Source: Ralstonia sp. SET104
GTDB taxonomy: Bacteria; Pseudomonadota; Gammaproteobacteria; Burkholderiales; Burkholderiaceae
Direction of reading: 5' to 3'
Length of the DNA: 64,000 bases
Assembly: GCF_003851545.1 (NCBI RefSeq)
Contig: NZ_BHVX01000009.1
Location: forward strand, 62,001 to 126,000
A model generated the notes under the pieces. It was not told the DNA's origin and did not search any database. It saw only the letters and a list, made by a program, of their open reading frames with translations. A program made the translations under genes and the position numbers. This document shows positions 1 through 8,571 of this stretch, piece after piece (within the stretch, counting starts at the first letter, position 1; each line of letters opens with the position of its first letter).

Positions 1-96
1 GCGCGCGGTGTCGCCCACCACGTCGGCGAGCGTTTCGCCGTCGCGCAGGTGCAGGTGCCAGTCATCGGGGCGGACGATAGTGAGAGTGTCGATCAT
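1..96 (-). CDS. pyrC: Dihydroorotase, N-terminal 32 residues (runs off window)
   Basis: Reading the minus strand from the ATG at 96 gives [20 protein letters not shown] and continues open to the window edge. The HLHLRD stretch (residues 14-19) holds the two zinc-binding histidines (HxH) at the N-terminus of class II dihydroorotases, and the preceding RPDDW is also typical of PyrC. The enzyme interconverts carbamoyl-aspartate and dihydroorotate in pyrimidine synthesis. Only the beginning is visible, so intactness cannot be judged. The glycerate kinase gene upstream ends 37 bases before this start on the same strand. Confidence 0.9.
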   Translation of the reverse strand, partial: MIDTLTIVRPDDWHLHLRDGETLADVVGDTAR

Positions 97-133
97 GATG
101 CGTGCGAAAACAGTCGGTCAGCAAAAACGTGAA

Positions 134-1432
134 TCAGAGAATGAGGATGACGCGATAGTCATTGACGTTGGTGCGCGTTGGGCCGGTGACGATCAGGTCA
201 CCAGCGGCGGCGAAGAAACCGTAGGCGTCGTGTGCGTCAAGCGCGACGCGGGCGACGACGCCCTTGTCGGCCGCACGAGCAATGGAGGCAGGGTCGAGCA
301 GCGCCCCCGCATTGTCCTCCGATCCGTCGATGCCGTCTGTATCGGCGGCGAGCGCATAGACATCGTCCATGTCTTCGAGCGTAACGCCGAGAGATAGCAG
401 GAACTCCGCGCAGCGCCCGCCTCGGCCGCCGGTCAGGCCCGGTGGAATCGTCACCGTGCATTCGCCACCGGAAATGAGTGCCACGGGCACCACAAACGGC
501 GCGCCGTGCTGGCGCACCTGCCGCGCCAGCGCGCCATACACCTGGGCGACCTCGCGTGCCTCGCCAGTCACCGTGTCGCCGAGGATGGCTGTGTGGACGC
601 CGTGCGCTGCAAACACCTGCGCCCCAGCTTGCAAGCTCTGCTGGGCGGTGGCGATAACGTGGTTGGTGACGCGCGCGAAACAGGCATCGCCGGGCTTGGG
701 CGTCTCGGAAATCTCGCCGCGGGCGCCGCGGTCCAGATGCATGCGCACCGTATCGGGCATCTGGGCGCCCCAGCGCTTGATGATAGCCAACGCATCAGCA
801 AAAGTGCTGGCGTCGGGCACGGTCGGGCCGCTGGCGATGGCGCTCGGGTCGTCGCCAGCCACATCGGAGACGATCAACGTCGTCACCGGTGCGCGCGATG
901 CAGCCGCCAGCCGCCCGCCCTGAATACGCGACATGTGCTTGCGCACGATGTTCATGTCGGTGATCGGTGCGCCGCAGCGCAAGAGTTCGCGCGTCACGGC
1001 CTTCAGATCGGACATCGGAATGCCCTCGGCGGGCAGCGACAACAGGCTCGAGCCGCCGCCCGAGACGAGCACGATCAGGCGATCGTTTTCGGTGAGTGCG
1101 GAAACGCGATCCAGGATTTCCTGTGCGGCTTGCTCGCCCGCCTCATCCGGCACAGGGTGACCGGCTTCGATCACACGGATGTGCTCGGTCGGCAGACCAT
1201 GTGCATAACGCGTGACCACCAGCCCTTCGATCTGCGTGCGGCCGGCGTAGGCCTGCTCGACGGCCAGCGCCATCGATGCAGCGGCCTTGCCGGCGCCGAC
1301 CACCAGCGTTTTGCCACCCGCATGCGGCGGCGGCAGAAAGTCGGCCACGATCTTCAACGGGTCGGCCGCACCCACGGCGGCGGCGTAGCTCTCCAGCAAA
1401 AGGGCGCGGGCGGCGGTGCGGTCGAGCTTCAT
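134..1432 (-). CDS. ttuD: Glycerate 2-kinase / hydroxypyruvate reductase-type protein (MOFRL family)
   Basis: This 432-residue protein has the two-part build of the family: an N-terminal DUF4147 domain with the glycine-rich LVSGGGSSLL loop near residue 145, and a C-terminal MOFRL domain. Members phosphorylate glycerate to 2-phosphoglycerate; older annotation calls them hydroxypyruvate reductase, as in tartrate degradation (ttuD). The start was set at the ATG opening MKLDRTAARALLLES, because 19 upstream in-frame residues look like non-coding translation. The next gene is divergent, so the 1433-1590 gap should hold both promoters. The family is clear; the exact reaction is inferred. Confidence 0.88.
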   Translation of the reverse strand: MKLDRTAARALLLESYAAAVGAADPLKIVADFLPPPHAGGKTLVVGAGKAAASMALAVEQAYAGRTQIEGLVVTRYAHGLPTEHIRVIEAGHPVPDEAGEQAAQEILDRVSALTENDRLIVLVSGGGSSLLSLPAEGIPMSDLKAVTRELLRCGAPITDMNIVRKHMSRIQGGRLAAASRAPVTTLIVSDVAGDDPSAIASGPTVPDASTFADALAIIKRWGAQMPDTVRMHLDRGARGEISETPKPGDACFARVTNHVIATAQQSLQAGAQVFAAHGVHTAILGDTVTGEAREVAQVYGALARQVRQHGAPFVVPVALISGGECTVTIPPGLTGGRGGRCAEFLLSLGVTLEDMDDVYALAADTDGIDGSEDNAGALLDPASIARAADKGVVARVALDAHDAYGFFAAAGDLIVTGPTRTNVNDYRVILIL

Positions 1433-1590
1433 CAGCGTGGTTTCCGGTTGAGGCGATCGGGGTGTGAGTGGCATGCAGCGTGTGCGCAACGGCCGGCGGC
1501 CAAGCGCGCGCCGTGAAGACGAAGGCGCTTGGCACCCCCGGCAGCCAGCAGGATAATGTTTATTTTATTGCATCCGACTTTCCCCCCACC

Positions 1591-2421
1591 ATGTGCCAGC
1601 TGCTGGGCATGAACTGCGCCGAACCGACTGATGTGACGTTCTCGTTCACCGGGTTCGCCGCGCGCGGTGGCGTGACTGATCACCATGCCGACGGCTTCGG
1701 CGTCGCGTTCTTCGAAGACAAGGCCTGCCGCCTCTTCATCGACAACCAGTCGGCCGGCACGTCGCCGGTCGCCGACCTGGTCAAGCGCTATCCGATCAAG
1801 TCGAAAAACGTCATCTCGCACATTCGCAAGGCAACGCAAGGCACGGTGCGGCTGGAAAACTGCCACCCGTTCATGCGCGAGCTGTGGGGCCGGCACTGGA
1901 TCTTCGCCCACAACGGCGATCTGAAAAATTTCTCCCCGTTCCTCTCCGGCGTCTACCAGCCGGTGGGCGACACCGACAGCGAACTCGCCTTCTGCTTCAT
2001 CATGCAGGCGCTGCGCAAGCGCTTTCCGGGTTCGCAGCCGCCACTCAACGAGCTGTTCTACGCGCTGTCGGACATCACCAAGGAAATCACGCGCTATGGC
2101 GTGTTCAACTTCCTGCTGTGCAACGGACAGGCGCAGTTTGCGCATTGCTCGACGCGGCTGTATTACATCGTGCGGCAGTGGCCGTTCTCGACGGCGCATT
2201 TGATCGACGCCGACATGACGATCGACTTCGCCAAATACACCACGCCCTCCGACCGCGTAGCGGTGATCGCCACCGCGCCGCTCACGGACAACGAGGTCTG
2301 GACGCAGTTCGTGCCGGGCGAGCTGCTGATGTTCGAATCGGGCCAGGCCACCATGGCGACCAAGGTGCCGATTCCAGAAGCGGTGCAGCTTGCCAATGCA
2401 GCCAACACCGCCTGCACCTGA
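1591..2421 (+). CDS. Class II glutamine amidotransferase (YafJ/EgtC-like)
   Basis: The 276-residue protein begins MCQLLGMN, so removal of the initiator Met would expose Cys2 as the N-terminal nucleophile of class II glutamine amidotransferases. Family blocks follow: HHADGFGVAF, SHIRKATQG, and HWIFAHNGDL with the conserved Asn-Gly-Asp. It consists of the glutaminase domain alone, like E. coli YafJ, with no synthase domain, so the acceptor of the ammonia is unknown. An upstream in-frame extension exists but would bury the catalytic Cys, which fixes the start. It converges on gltL and shares a strong terminator with it. Confidence 0.88.
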   Translation: MCQLLGMNCAEPTDVTFSFTGFAARGGVTDHHADGFGVAFFEDKACRLFIDNQSAGTSPVADLVKRYPIKSKNVISHIRKATQGTVRLENCHPFMRELWGRHWIFAHNGDLKNFSPFLSGVYQPVGDTDSELAFCFIMQALRKRFPGSQPPLNELFYALSDITKEITRYGVFNFLLCNGQAQFAHCSTRLYYIVRQWPFSTAHLIDADMTIDFAKYTTPSDRVAVIATAPLTDNEVWTQFVPGELLMFESGQATMATKVPIPEAVQLANAANTACT

Positions 2422-2437
2422 CGCCACATCGCCCATG

Positions 2438-2467
2438 AAAAAGCCGCTCCCGAGAGAGCGGCTTTTT
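2438..2467. terminator. Bidirectional rho-independent terminator
   Basis: A perfect 12-bp stem (arms 2438-2449 and 2456-2467) with a 6-base loop is flanked by A5 on one side and T5 on the other, so it can end transcription from both the amidotransferase gene and the convergent glt operon. Confidence 0.9.
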
Positions 2468-2486
2468 GTTGCCGAAGGCCTTTCGC

Positions 2487-3221
2487 TTAATGCGACAGGA
2501 TCTTCGACAGAAACTGCTTGGCGCGGTCCGAGCGGTTCTCGATGTTGCCGAAGAACTCTTCCTTCTCGCAGTCCTCAACGATGTGGCCCTGGTCCATGAA
2601 GATCACGCGGTTGGCGACCTTGCGGGCGAAACCCATTTCGTGGGTCACGCACATCATGGTCATGCCTTCCTTAGCCAGCTCCACCATCACGTCGAGCACC
2701 TCGTTGACCATCTCCGGATCCAGCGCGGAGGTCGGCTCGTCGAACAGCATACAGATCGGGTCCATCGACAGCGCACGGGCAATCGCCACGCGCTGCTGCT
2801 GACCGCCCGACAGTTGGCCGGGGTACTTGGCCGCATGCGCCTTCAGGCCCACGCGGTCCAGGTACTTCAGGCCCTTGGCCATGGCTTCTTCCTTCGAGCG
2901 GCCCAGCACCTTCTGCTGCGCGATCGTCAGGTTCTCGGTAATCGACAGGTGCGGGAACAGCTCAAAGTTCTGGAACACCATACCCACGCGCGAACGCAGC
3001 TTCGGCAGGTTGGTGCCGCGGGCGCCCACCGAGGTACCGTCGACGAGGATGTCGCCTTTCTGGAACGGCTCCAGCGCGTTGACAGTCTTGATGAGCGTGG
3101 ACTTGCCCGAACCCGATGGGCCGCACACCACCACCACCTCGCTCTTCTTCACGCTGGTGGTGCAGTCGGTCAGCACCTGGAAGCTGCCGTACCACTTGGA
3201 AACGTTCTTGATCTCGATCAT
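2487..3221 (-). CDS. gltL: Glutamate/aspartate ABC transporter, ATP-binding protein
   Basis: This 244-residue ATPase drives import of acidic amino acids with GltI, GltJ and GltK. It carries Walker [10 protein letters not shown], signature LSGGQQQR, Walker B CMLFDEP with TSALDPE, and the H-loop THEMGFA, in the order of polar amino acid ABC ATPases. The start is the ATG giving [12 protein letters not shown], which overlaps the gltK stop by four bases (ATGA), so translation is probably coupled. It is the last gene of the operon and is followed by the shared terminator. Confidence 0.95.
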   Translation of the reverse strand: MIEIKNVSKWYGSFQVLTDCTTSVKKSEVVVVCGPSGSGKSTLIKTVNALEPFQKGDILVDGTSVGARGTNLPKLRSRVGMVFQNFELFPHLSITENLTIAQQKVLGRSKEEAMAKGLKYLDRVGLKAHAAKYPGQLSGGQQQRVAIARALSMDPICMLFDEPTSALDPEMVNEVLDVMVELAKEGMTMMCVTHEMGFARKVANRVIFMDQGHIVEDCEKEEFFGNIENRSDRAKQFLSKILSH

Positions 3222-3901
3222 TGGGTCACCTTCTTCTGAAGTCGCTTCACCAGCACGGAGGCGCCGAAGCAGATCACGAAATAGCACAAGCCGGCAAACA
3301 GCAGCAGCTCGACGATACGGCCGTCGCGCTCACCAATGTTGTATGCCTGCGTAAAGAAGTCCGACAGCGCGCTCACATACACCAGCGACGTATCCTGGAA
3401 CAGGACGATGGCCTGCGTGAGCAGCAGCGGGATCATGTTGCGGAAAGCCTGCGGCAGGATCACGAGGCGCATGGCCTGGCCGTACGTCATGCCCAGCGCA
3501 TAAGCGGCGAACATCTGCCCGCGCGACACGCTCTGGATACCAGCGCGGATGATCTCCGAGTAATACGCCGCTTCGAACAGCGCAAAGGCGACCAGCGCGG
3601 AGGTCATGCGCATGTCGGTGGCCGGCGACAGATCGAAGATCTTCTGCAACACCTGCGGCACGATCAGGAAGAACCACAGCAGCACCATCACCAGCGGGAT
3701 GGAACGGAAGAGGTTCACGTACGCCTGCCCGAACCACTGCAGCGGCTTGATGCCCGACAGGCGCATCATCGCCAGCAGCGTGCCCCAGACGATGCCGACC
3801 AGGATGGCCGTGCCCGTGATCTCCAGCGAGAGGACCATGCCCTCGCCGAGCACGCGCATGTTGTCGACGTTGATGGACGAGAAATCGAATTGATAAGCCA
3901 T
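3218..3901 (-). CDS. gltK: Glutamate/aspartate ABC transporter permease
   Basis: This inner-membrane permease of 227 residues has several hydrophobic helices and the EAA-type loop near [14 protein letters not shown], the cytoplasmic segment that docks on the ATPase. It is of the HisMQ/GltK class. It starts 17 bases downstream of gltJ and overlaps gltL by four bases. The start [11 protein letters not shown] was chosen because the long upstream extension overlaps gltJ in another frame. Confidence 0.95.
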   Translation of the reverse strand: MAYQFDFSSINVDNMRVLGEGMVLSLEITGTAILVGIVWGTLLAMMRLSGIKPLQWFGQAYVNLFRSIPLVMVLLWFFLIVPQVLQKIFDLSPATDMRMTSALVAFALFEAAYYSEIIRAGIQSVSRGQMFAAYALGMTYGQAMRLVILPQAFRNMIPLLLTQAIVLFQDTSLVYVSALSDFFTQAYNIGERDGRIVELLLFAGLCYFVICFGASVLVKRLQKKVTQ

Positions 3902-3918
3902 GAAGAGTCCTCGCCCGA

Positions 3919-4647
3919 TTACTTGCCACCGATGAAGCCAGGCAGCCGGGAACGTGCTTCCACCCAGCGCATCAGGCCCATTACGGTCAGGTTGATCAGC
4001 ATGTACATCAGCGTCACGGCGATGAACGATTCGTACGGCTGCGCGGTGTAGTCCACCAGTTGGCGGCCTTGCGCGGCGAGTTCGAGCAAGCCGATCGTCG
4101 ACGCCACGGCCGAATTCTTGAAGATGTTCAAAAACTCCGACGTGAGCGGCGGCACGATGATGCGGAACGACATCGGCAGCATCACGTAGCGGTACGTCTG
4201 CGCCAGCGTGAAGCCCATGGCCAGGCCGGCGTTGCGCTGGCCGCGCGGCAGCGAGTTGATGCCCGAGCGCACTTGTTCGCACACCCGCGCCGCGGTAAAG
4301 GTACCGAGGCACAGCATCGCGCTCAGGAACATCGACGTGTTGGGGTTCATCTGCTTGATGTAGTCACCGCCCGGCACGAGTTCGGGCATGACGAAATACC
4401 AGATGAAGAGCTGCACGATCAGCGGAATGTTGCGGAACAGTTCCACATACGCCGCGGCGATCCCCGACAGCCACTTGTTCGGCACAGTACGCAGCACGCC
4501 CAGCACAGAGCCGATGACGAGCGCGATGATCCAGGAGGTGAGACCGAGTACGACGGTGGTCTTCAGACCGGACAGTAGCCAGTCGAGATAGGTCTGATTC
4601 TGGGCGGCTTCTGTAAAGAAAACGCCCCAGTTCCAGTGGTAATTCAT
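3919..4647 (-). CDS. gltJ: Glutamate/aspartate ABC transporter permease
   Basis: This 242-residue permease partners GltK. It opens [10 protein letters not shown], as GltJ proteins typically do, has four or five hydrophobic segments, and carries the EAA loop around [16 protein letters not shown] good ribosome-binding site (GAGGGAA, six bases before the ATG) is present. It is separated from gltI by 99 bases that contain a partial terminator, so the permease genes are probably expressed at a lower level than the binding protein. Confidence 0.95.
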   Translation of the reverse strand: MNYHWNWGVFFTEAAQNQTYLDWLLSGLKTTVVLGLTSWIIALVIGSVLGVLRTVPNKWLSGIAAAYVELFRNIPLIVQLFIWYFVMPELVPGGDYIKQMNPNTSMFLSAMLCLGTFTAARVCEQVRSGINSLPRGQRNAGLAMGFTLAQTYRYVMLPMSFRIIVPPLTSEFLNIFKNSAVASTIGLLELAAQGRQLVDYTAQPYESFIAVTLMYMLINLTVMGLMRWVEARSRLPGFIGGK

Positions 4648-4660
4648 GATGGTTCCCTCA

Positions 4661-4710
4661 AAAGAAAACGGAAGGGAGAGGACCTGTTAACCGGCCTTTG
4701 CCTTCCGTTT
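4661..4710 (-). terminator. Intra-operon attenuating terminator between gltI and gltJ
   Basis: On the minus strand a 10-bp stem (arms 4701-4710 and 4666-4675) with a 25-base loop is followed directly by TTCTTTT. The long loop suggests partial termination or stabilisation of the gltI message. This position, between a binding-protein gene and its permease genes, is common for such elements. Confidence 0.65.
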
Positions 4711-4746
4711 CGATGACGCTTGAGTCAGGCCCGTTGAGGGAGCCGA

Positions 4747-5640
4747 TCAGTCAAGAGCCTTGTCGTTCGGGTTCTTGATCAGCGCCTTCATGTCGTCCGA
4801 CATCGGGAAGTCCATGTTCACGCCCTTGGGCGGAACCGGCTGCGTGAACCACTTCGTGTACAGCTTCGTGATTTCGCCATCCTTCATCATGCTGGCGATG
4901 GTCTTGTCGGCGATAGCCTTGAACGGAGCATCGTCCTTGCGCACCATGCAGCCGTAGGCTTCACGCGATTGCGGCTTGGCCACAACGATCCAGTCGCTCG
5001 GATTCTTGGCCTTGGCGCGCTCGCCGTACAGCAGTGCGTCGTCCATCATGAACGCAACGGCACGACCCGATTCCAGCGTCAGGAACGACTGCCCGTGGTC
5101 CTTCGTGCTGATGATGTTCATGCCCAGCTTGTTGTCATCGTTGTACTTGCGCAGCAGGCGCTCCGAAGTCGTGCCAGCGGTGGTCACAACGTTCTTGCCC
5201 TTCAGATCTGCCCAGTCCTTGATGCCCGAATCCTTCTTCACCATGATGCGGGTACCGATCACGAAGATGGTGTCGGTAAACGATGCCTGCTTCTGGCGCT
5301 CGATGTTGTTCGTGGTCGAACCGCACTCGATGTCGATGGTGCCGTTCTGCAGCAGCGTGATGCGGTTCTGCGAGGTGATCGGGATTTCCTTGACCTGCAG
5401 ATCCTTCAGCTTGAGCTGGTCTTTCACGGCCTCGACGATCTTCTGGTTGATGTCGTACGAATAACCGATCGTACGGACGCCGCCAACGTTGTAGCTGAAC
5501 GGAATCGACGAGTCGCGCACGCCCAGCGTGATGACGCCGGTGTCTTTGATCTTCTTCAGCGTGCCAGTTTCTTGCGCGTGGGCAACACTGCCGAATGTAC
5601 CAACAGCGACAAGCACGGTTGCCAGCTTGGCGAGGTTCAT
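4747..5640 (-). CDS. gltI: Glutamate/aspartate ABC transporter, periplasmic binding protein
   Basis: This 297-residue secreted protein binds glutamate/aspartate in the periplasm. A Sec signal peptide (residues 1 to about 22, ending VAHA-Q) precedes a family 3 solute-binding fold (DTGVITLGVRDSSIPFSY, IDIECGSTTNNIERQ, AGTTSER). The start is fixed by AAGGAGA seven bases upstream; a longer reading frame extends to 6051 but has no signal peptide and no ribosome-binding site. It is the first gene of gltIJKL. No clear sigma-70 or sigma-54 promoter was identified upstream. Confidence 0.95.
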   Translation of the reverse strand: MNLAKLATVLVAVGTFGSVAHAQETGTLKKIKDTGVITLGVRDSSIPFSYNVGGVRTIGYSYDINQKIVEAVKDQLKLKDLQVKEIPITSQNRITLLQNGTIDIECGSTTNNIERQKQASFTDTIFVIGTRIMVKKDSGIKDWADLKGKNVVTTAGTTSERLLRKYNDDNKLGMNIISTKDHGQSFLTLESGRAVAFMMDDALLYGERAKAKNPSDWIVVAKPQSREAYGCMVRKDDAPFKAIADKTIASMMKDGEITKLYTKWFTQPVPPKGVNMDFPMSDDMKALIKNPNDKALD

Positions 5641-6158
5641 GAAAGTCTCCTTTTGACCATGAAAGAGAAAGACGGGACTGTACCAAAAAACGTTTGGCGA
5701 CAGTATTGGTGTTGCCACTAAATCGTTGAATCCAACGGGGTTTTTCCTCTGGCGTGGCGCATACCGCAACCACATTTTCCGAGCAACTGGACACCTTACG
5801 TTGTGCTTTTCCGGAAAACCGGAAAAGACGCGCAGCACCAGATACGGAACCGCTCTGCAACATCGGCACGCAGGCACGATTGCTTGAGCGAATGATCGGC
5901 AATTGCCGAGGAAAACCAGGGAAAATGGAGTCCGCCCGATGTGCGCTCTCTGTCGCCTACACGAACCCGACTTGAGGATGGGAAGGGCGATGATGTCATC
6001 GCCCTTCTCATGGTGCGGTGCTCGGAACGTTATGGTTCGTCCCATGAACACCGGCTTTCTTCAACCGTCGCGCATGGCCGCCTGATCGGCAGCAACGCGA
6101 TAGGCCGGTGCAGCGCCCTGTTGGAGCACCGCGCCGGCATTGACCAGCGCGTTGCCGA
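5641..6158. other. Intergenic region between gltI and gdhA
   Basis: This 518-base stretch has no convincing gene: the reading frames that cross it lack ribosome-binding sites and family features. It must hold the gltI promoter and the 3' end of the gdhA transcript. It contains two inverted repeats, listed separately. No confident -35/-10 pair was picked out by eye. Confidence 0.6.
5982..6007. repeat. 26-base near-perfect palindrome in the gltI-gdhA gap
   Basis: Arms 5982-5993 and 5996-6007 are perfectly complementary (12 bp) around a two-base centre. No T-run follows on either strand, so it is not a classical terminator. It could be a protein-binding site or a 3' hairpin of the gdhA message. 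Confidence 0.6.
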
Positions 6159-6162
6159 TCAG
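6082..6162 (-). other. Long bulged hairpin at the gdhA stop codon
   Basis: Outer arms 6082-6099 and 6148-6162 pair over 15 bp with a three-base bulge. Inner arms (GCCGGTGC near 6103 and GCACCGCGCCGGC near 6126) pair with a small bulge. The outer helix overlaps the gdhA stop codon (6159-6161). There is no U-tract; a role in transcript end formation or stability is inference. Confidence 0.45.
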
Positions 6163-7460
6163 GGGTACAGACCGCGCTCTTGGCGGGCCTGCAGAATCCG
6201 CGTACAGGCGATGATGAACGCCGCCGTACGCAGGGTGACCTTGTTGTCCTGCGCCACCTGCCAGACGCCACGGAAGGCGTCTTGCATGATCCGTACCAGG
6301 CGCTGATTGATCTCGTCTTCGGTCCAGAAGAAGCTCGAGAAATCCTGCACCCACTCGAAGTAGCTGACGGTCACGCCGCCGGCGTTGGCGATCACGTCCG
6401 GGCAGACCAGGGTGCCCTTGTCGCGCAGGATGTCGTCGGCCTCGGGCGTCGTGGGGCCGTTTGCACCTTCCACGACAATCTTTGCCTTGATATGGGGCGC
6501 GTTCTTCGCAGTAATCTGGCCTTCCAGCGCGGCCGGGATCAGGAATTCACAGTCCAGCGTCCAGAAATCGTCTTGCGAGACAGTCTCGGCGGCGAAGCCA
6601 GCCACGCTGCCATTGTGGTCAACGTGCTGGATGAGCGCGTCGACATCCAGGCCGTTGCCGTTGAACACGATGCCCTTGTGGTCTTGCACGGCGATGACCT
6701 TCGCGCCGGCGTCATGGAACAGCTTGGCGGCCACGCTCCCCACGTTGCCAAAGCCCTGCACCACCACGCGCGAACCCTTGACGTCGATGCCGAGGTTGCG
6801 CGCGGCTTCGCTGCCGACCACGAACACACCGCGGCCGGTGGCTTCGCGACGGCCCAGGCTGCCGCCCAGTGCGATCGGCTTGCCGGTCACCACGCCGGTG
6901 GCGGTGGAGCCTTCATTCATGGAGTACGTGTCCATCATCCACGCCATGATCTGCGCGTTGGTGTTCACGTCCGGCGCCGGGATGTCCTTGTTCGGGCCGA
7001 TGATGATGCCGATTTCGCTGGTGTAGCGGCGGGTCAGGCGTTCGAGTTCACCGGAAGACAGCTTGCGCGGGTCGACGCGGATGCCGCCCTTGGCACCGCC
7101 GTACGGCACGTTCACGGCCGCGTTCTTCACCGACATCCACGCCGACAGCGCCATCACTTCCGACAGCGTCACGTCTTGGTGGAAACGCACGCCGCCCTTG
7201 CCCGGGCCGCGCGACGTGTTGTGCTGCACGCGGTAGCCCTCGAAGTGGGCGATGCGGCCGTCATCCATCTGGATTGGCACGTCGACGATCAGGGCGCGCT
7301 TGGGACGCTTGAGCGTTTCAACCCAACGGGCGAGCGAGCCGAGGTAGGGGGTGACCCGATCGACCTGCTGCAGATAGATGCCCCACGGGCCGAGGTTGTC
7401 GGCCGGCAGATAGGACGGGATGGCGTGCTGGAGTGTCGACGGAGATGCGACATTGGACAT
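6159..7460 (-). CDS. gdhA: Glutamate dehydrogenase (Glu/Leu/Phe/Val dehydrogenase family)
   Basis: This 433-residue cytoplasmic enzyme catalyses reversible oxidative deamination of glutamate to 2-oxoglutarate and ammonia. The substrate-lysine segment [10 protein letters not shown] lies near residue 110, and the dinucleotide-binding motif GFGNVGS sits in the C-terminal half. Length and features match the roughly 430-residue hexameric GDHs. AAGGAAG lies just upstream of the ATG for [11 protein letters not shown]. Next to the glutamate importer and a LysR gene it makes a glutamate-use neighbourhood. Cofactor preference (NAD or NADP) cannot be settled by eye. Confidence 0.93.
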   Translation of the reverse strand: MSNVASPSTLQHAIPSYLPADNLGPWGIYLQQVDRVTPYLGSLARWVETLKRPKRALIVDVPIQMDDGRIAHFEGYRVQHNTSRGPGKGGVRFHQDVTLSEVMALSAWMSVKNAAVNVPYGGAKGGIRVDPRKLSSGELERLTRRYTSEIGIIIGPNKDIPAPDVNTNAQIMAWMMDTYSMNEGSTATGVVTGKPIALGGSLGRREATGRGVFVVGSEAARNLGIDVKGSRVVVQGFGNVGSVAAKLFHDAGAKVIAVQDHKGIVFNGNGLDVDALIQHVDHNGSVAGFAAETVSQDDFWTLDCEFLIPAALEGQITAKNAPHIKAKIVVEGANGPTTPEADDILRDKGTLVCPDVIANAGGVTVSYFEWVQDFSSFFWTEDEINQRLVRIMQDAFRGVWQVAQDNKVTLRTAAFIIACTRILQARQERGLYP

Positions 7461-7611
7461 GGCTGTCTTCCTTTTTTGGACCTCGGTAAGGTCCTTCAAG
7501 TCCCACAAAATGCCCGCCAGCTTAGGGACCGCCCGGAGCGAAATCCAATGCCGTTTTTACATCAGGTTATGCATCCAGCGCATAACCTCGTGATCGAATT
7601 CGATGCGTCCT

Positions 7612-8556
7612 TCAGCCCGCCAGTGCGCTCCATAACGTGTCGATCAGCTCGCGTTTGCGCTTGGACTGAGGGTGCCGACGGTCGTGTGCGCCGCTTTGCG
7701 GATGCTCACGATAGAGCCGGATTTCCATCTCGATCGACAACGTACCGCCGCCCTTGCCTTCCGCGCGCACCAGGCGCCCAGCCGCCACGTCCTCGCGCAC
7801 CGCACTCTCCGGCAAGAAGGCCACGCCGTGGCCCGCCAGCGCCATCACCTTGAGCGCCTCGGCCATGTCGGTTTCGTAGCACTTGTCGAGCAACGGCGCC
7901 ACGGGCGAGTTCTCCAGCAGCACATCCACCATGCGGCCCAGAAAAGCGTTGGGCGTGTAGCTAAGGTAAGCGATCGGCTTGCGCGCGGTCGGCACAAGCC
8001 GATAGATCGGCCGACCATTCGCATCGGGCTTCGAAAACGGCGAGAGCCGTTCGGTGCCCAGGACCAACATGTCGTAGCGCGTGGGATCGAGCTGGATCAT
8101 TTGTCGCGCATGGTGATAGACCATGACGAGATCGCAACCGCCCTCCACCAGCGTCATCACGGCATCGTGCACATTGAGCGCACGCAGCCGGCATTGCAGC
8201 TTGCCGATCTTGTCCTCCACCTCCGCAAGCCAGCCCGGAAAAAAAGTGAGCGACAGCGTGTGAGGCACGGCAAAGTCGATGGTCGACGCGCTGGCCGGGC
8301 GTTGGCCGCGCATGAGCGCGCGCGTCTCGCTCACCTGGGCGAGCATTGCCAACGCCTGTTCGTAAAAGACCTCGCCCGCAGGGGTCAGGCGTGTGGGGTA
8401 GCTTGAGCGGTCGATCAGCTCGTTGCCGAGCCACGCCTCAAGAGATTGGATGCGCCGCGAAAACGCCGGCTGTGTCACATGCCGCAGTTCGGCCGAGCGC
8501 GAAAAACTGCGCGTCTCAGCCAGGCTGATGAAGTCTTCCAGCCATTTGAGTTCCAT
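7612..8556 (-). CDS. LysR-type transcriptional regulator (HypT/YjiE-like)
   Basis: The 314-residue protein has an N-terminal winged HTH (residues 1-60, MELKWLEDFISLAETRSFSR then QPAFSRRIQSLE) and a C-terminal effector domain. The MELKWLEDF opening and QPAFSRRI block resemble the HypT/YjiE and QseD subgroup. GGGAGAGA precedes the ATG. It starts 15 bases after the stop of the Atm1-type ABC gene on the same strand, so the two may be co-transcribed. The target is unknown; gdhA, the next gene downstream, is one candidate. Confidence 0.85.
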   Translation of the reverse strand: MELKWLEDFISLAETRSFSRSAELRHVTQPAFSRRIQSLEAWLGNELIDRSSYPTRLTPAGEVFYEQALAMLAQVSETRALMRGQRPASASTIDFAVPHTLSLTFFPGWLAEVEDKIGKLQCRLRALNVHDAVMTLVEGGCDLVMVYHHARQMIQLDPTRYDMLVLGTERLSPFSKPDANGRPIYRLVPTARKPIAYLSYTPNAFLGRMVDVLLENSPVAPLLDKCYETDMAEALKVMALAGHGVAFLPESAVREDVAAGRLVRAEGKGGGTLSIEMEIRLYREHPQSGAHDRRHPQSKRKRELIDTLWSALAG

Positions 8557-8571
8557 CGCGTTGTCTCTCCC

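Noticed and set aside
5641-5760. Sigma-54 promoter for gltI
   Set aside because: A TGGCAAC sequence is present on the minus strand but no GC dinucleotide stands at the required -12 position.
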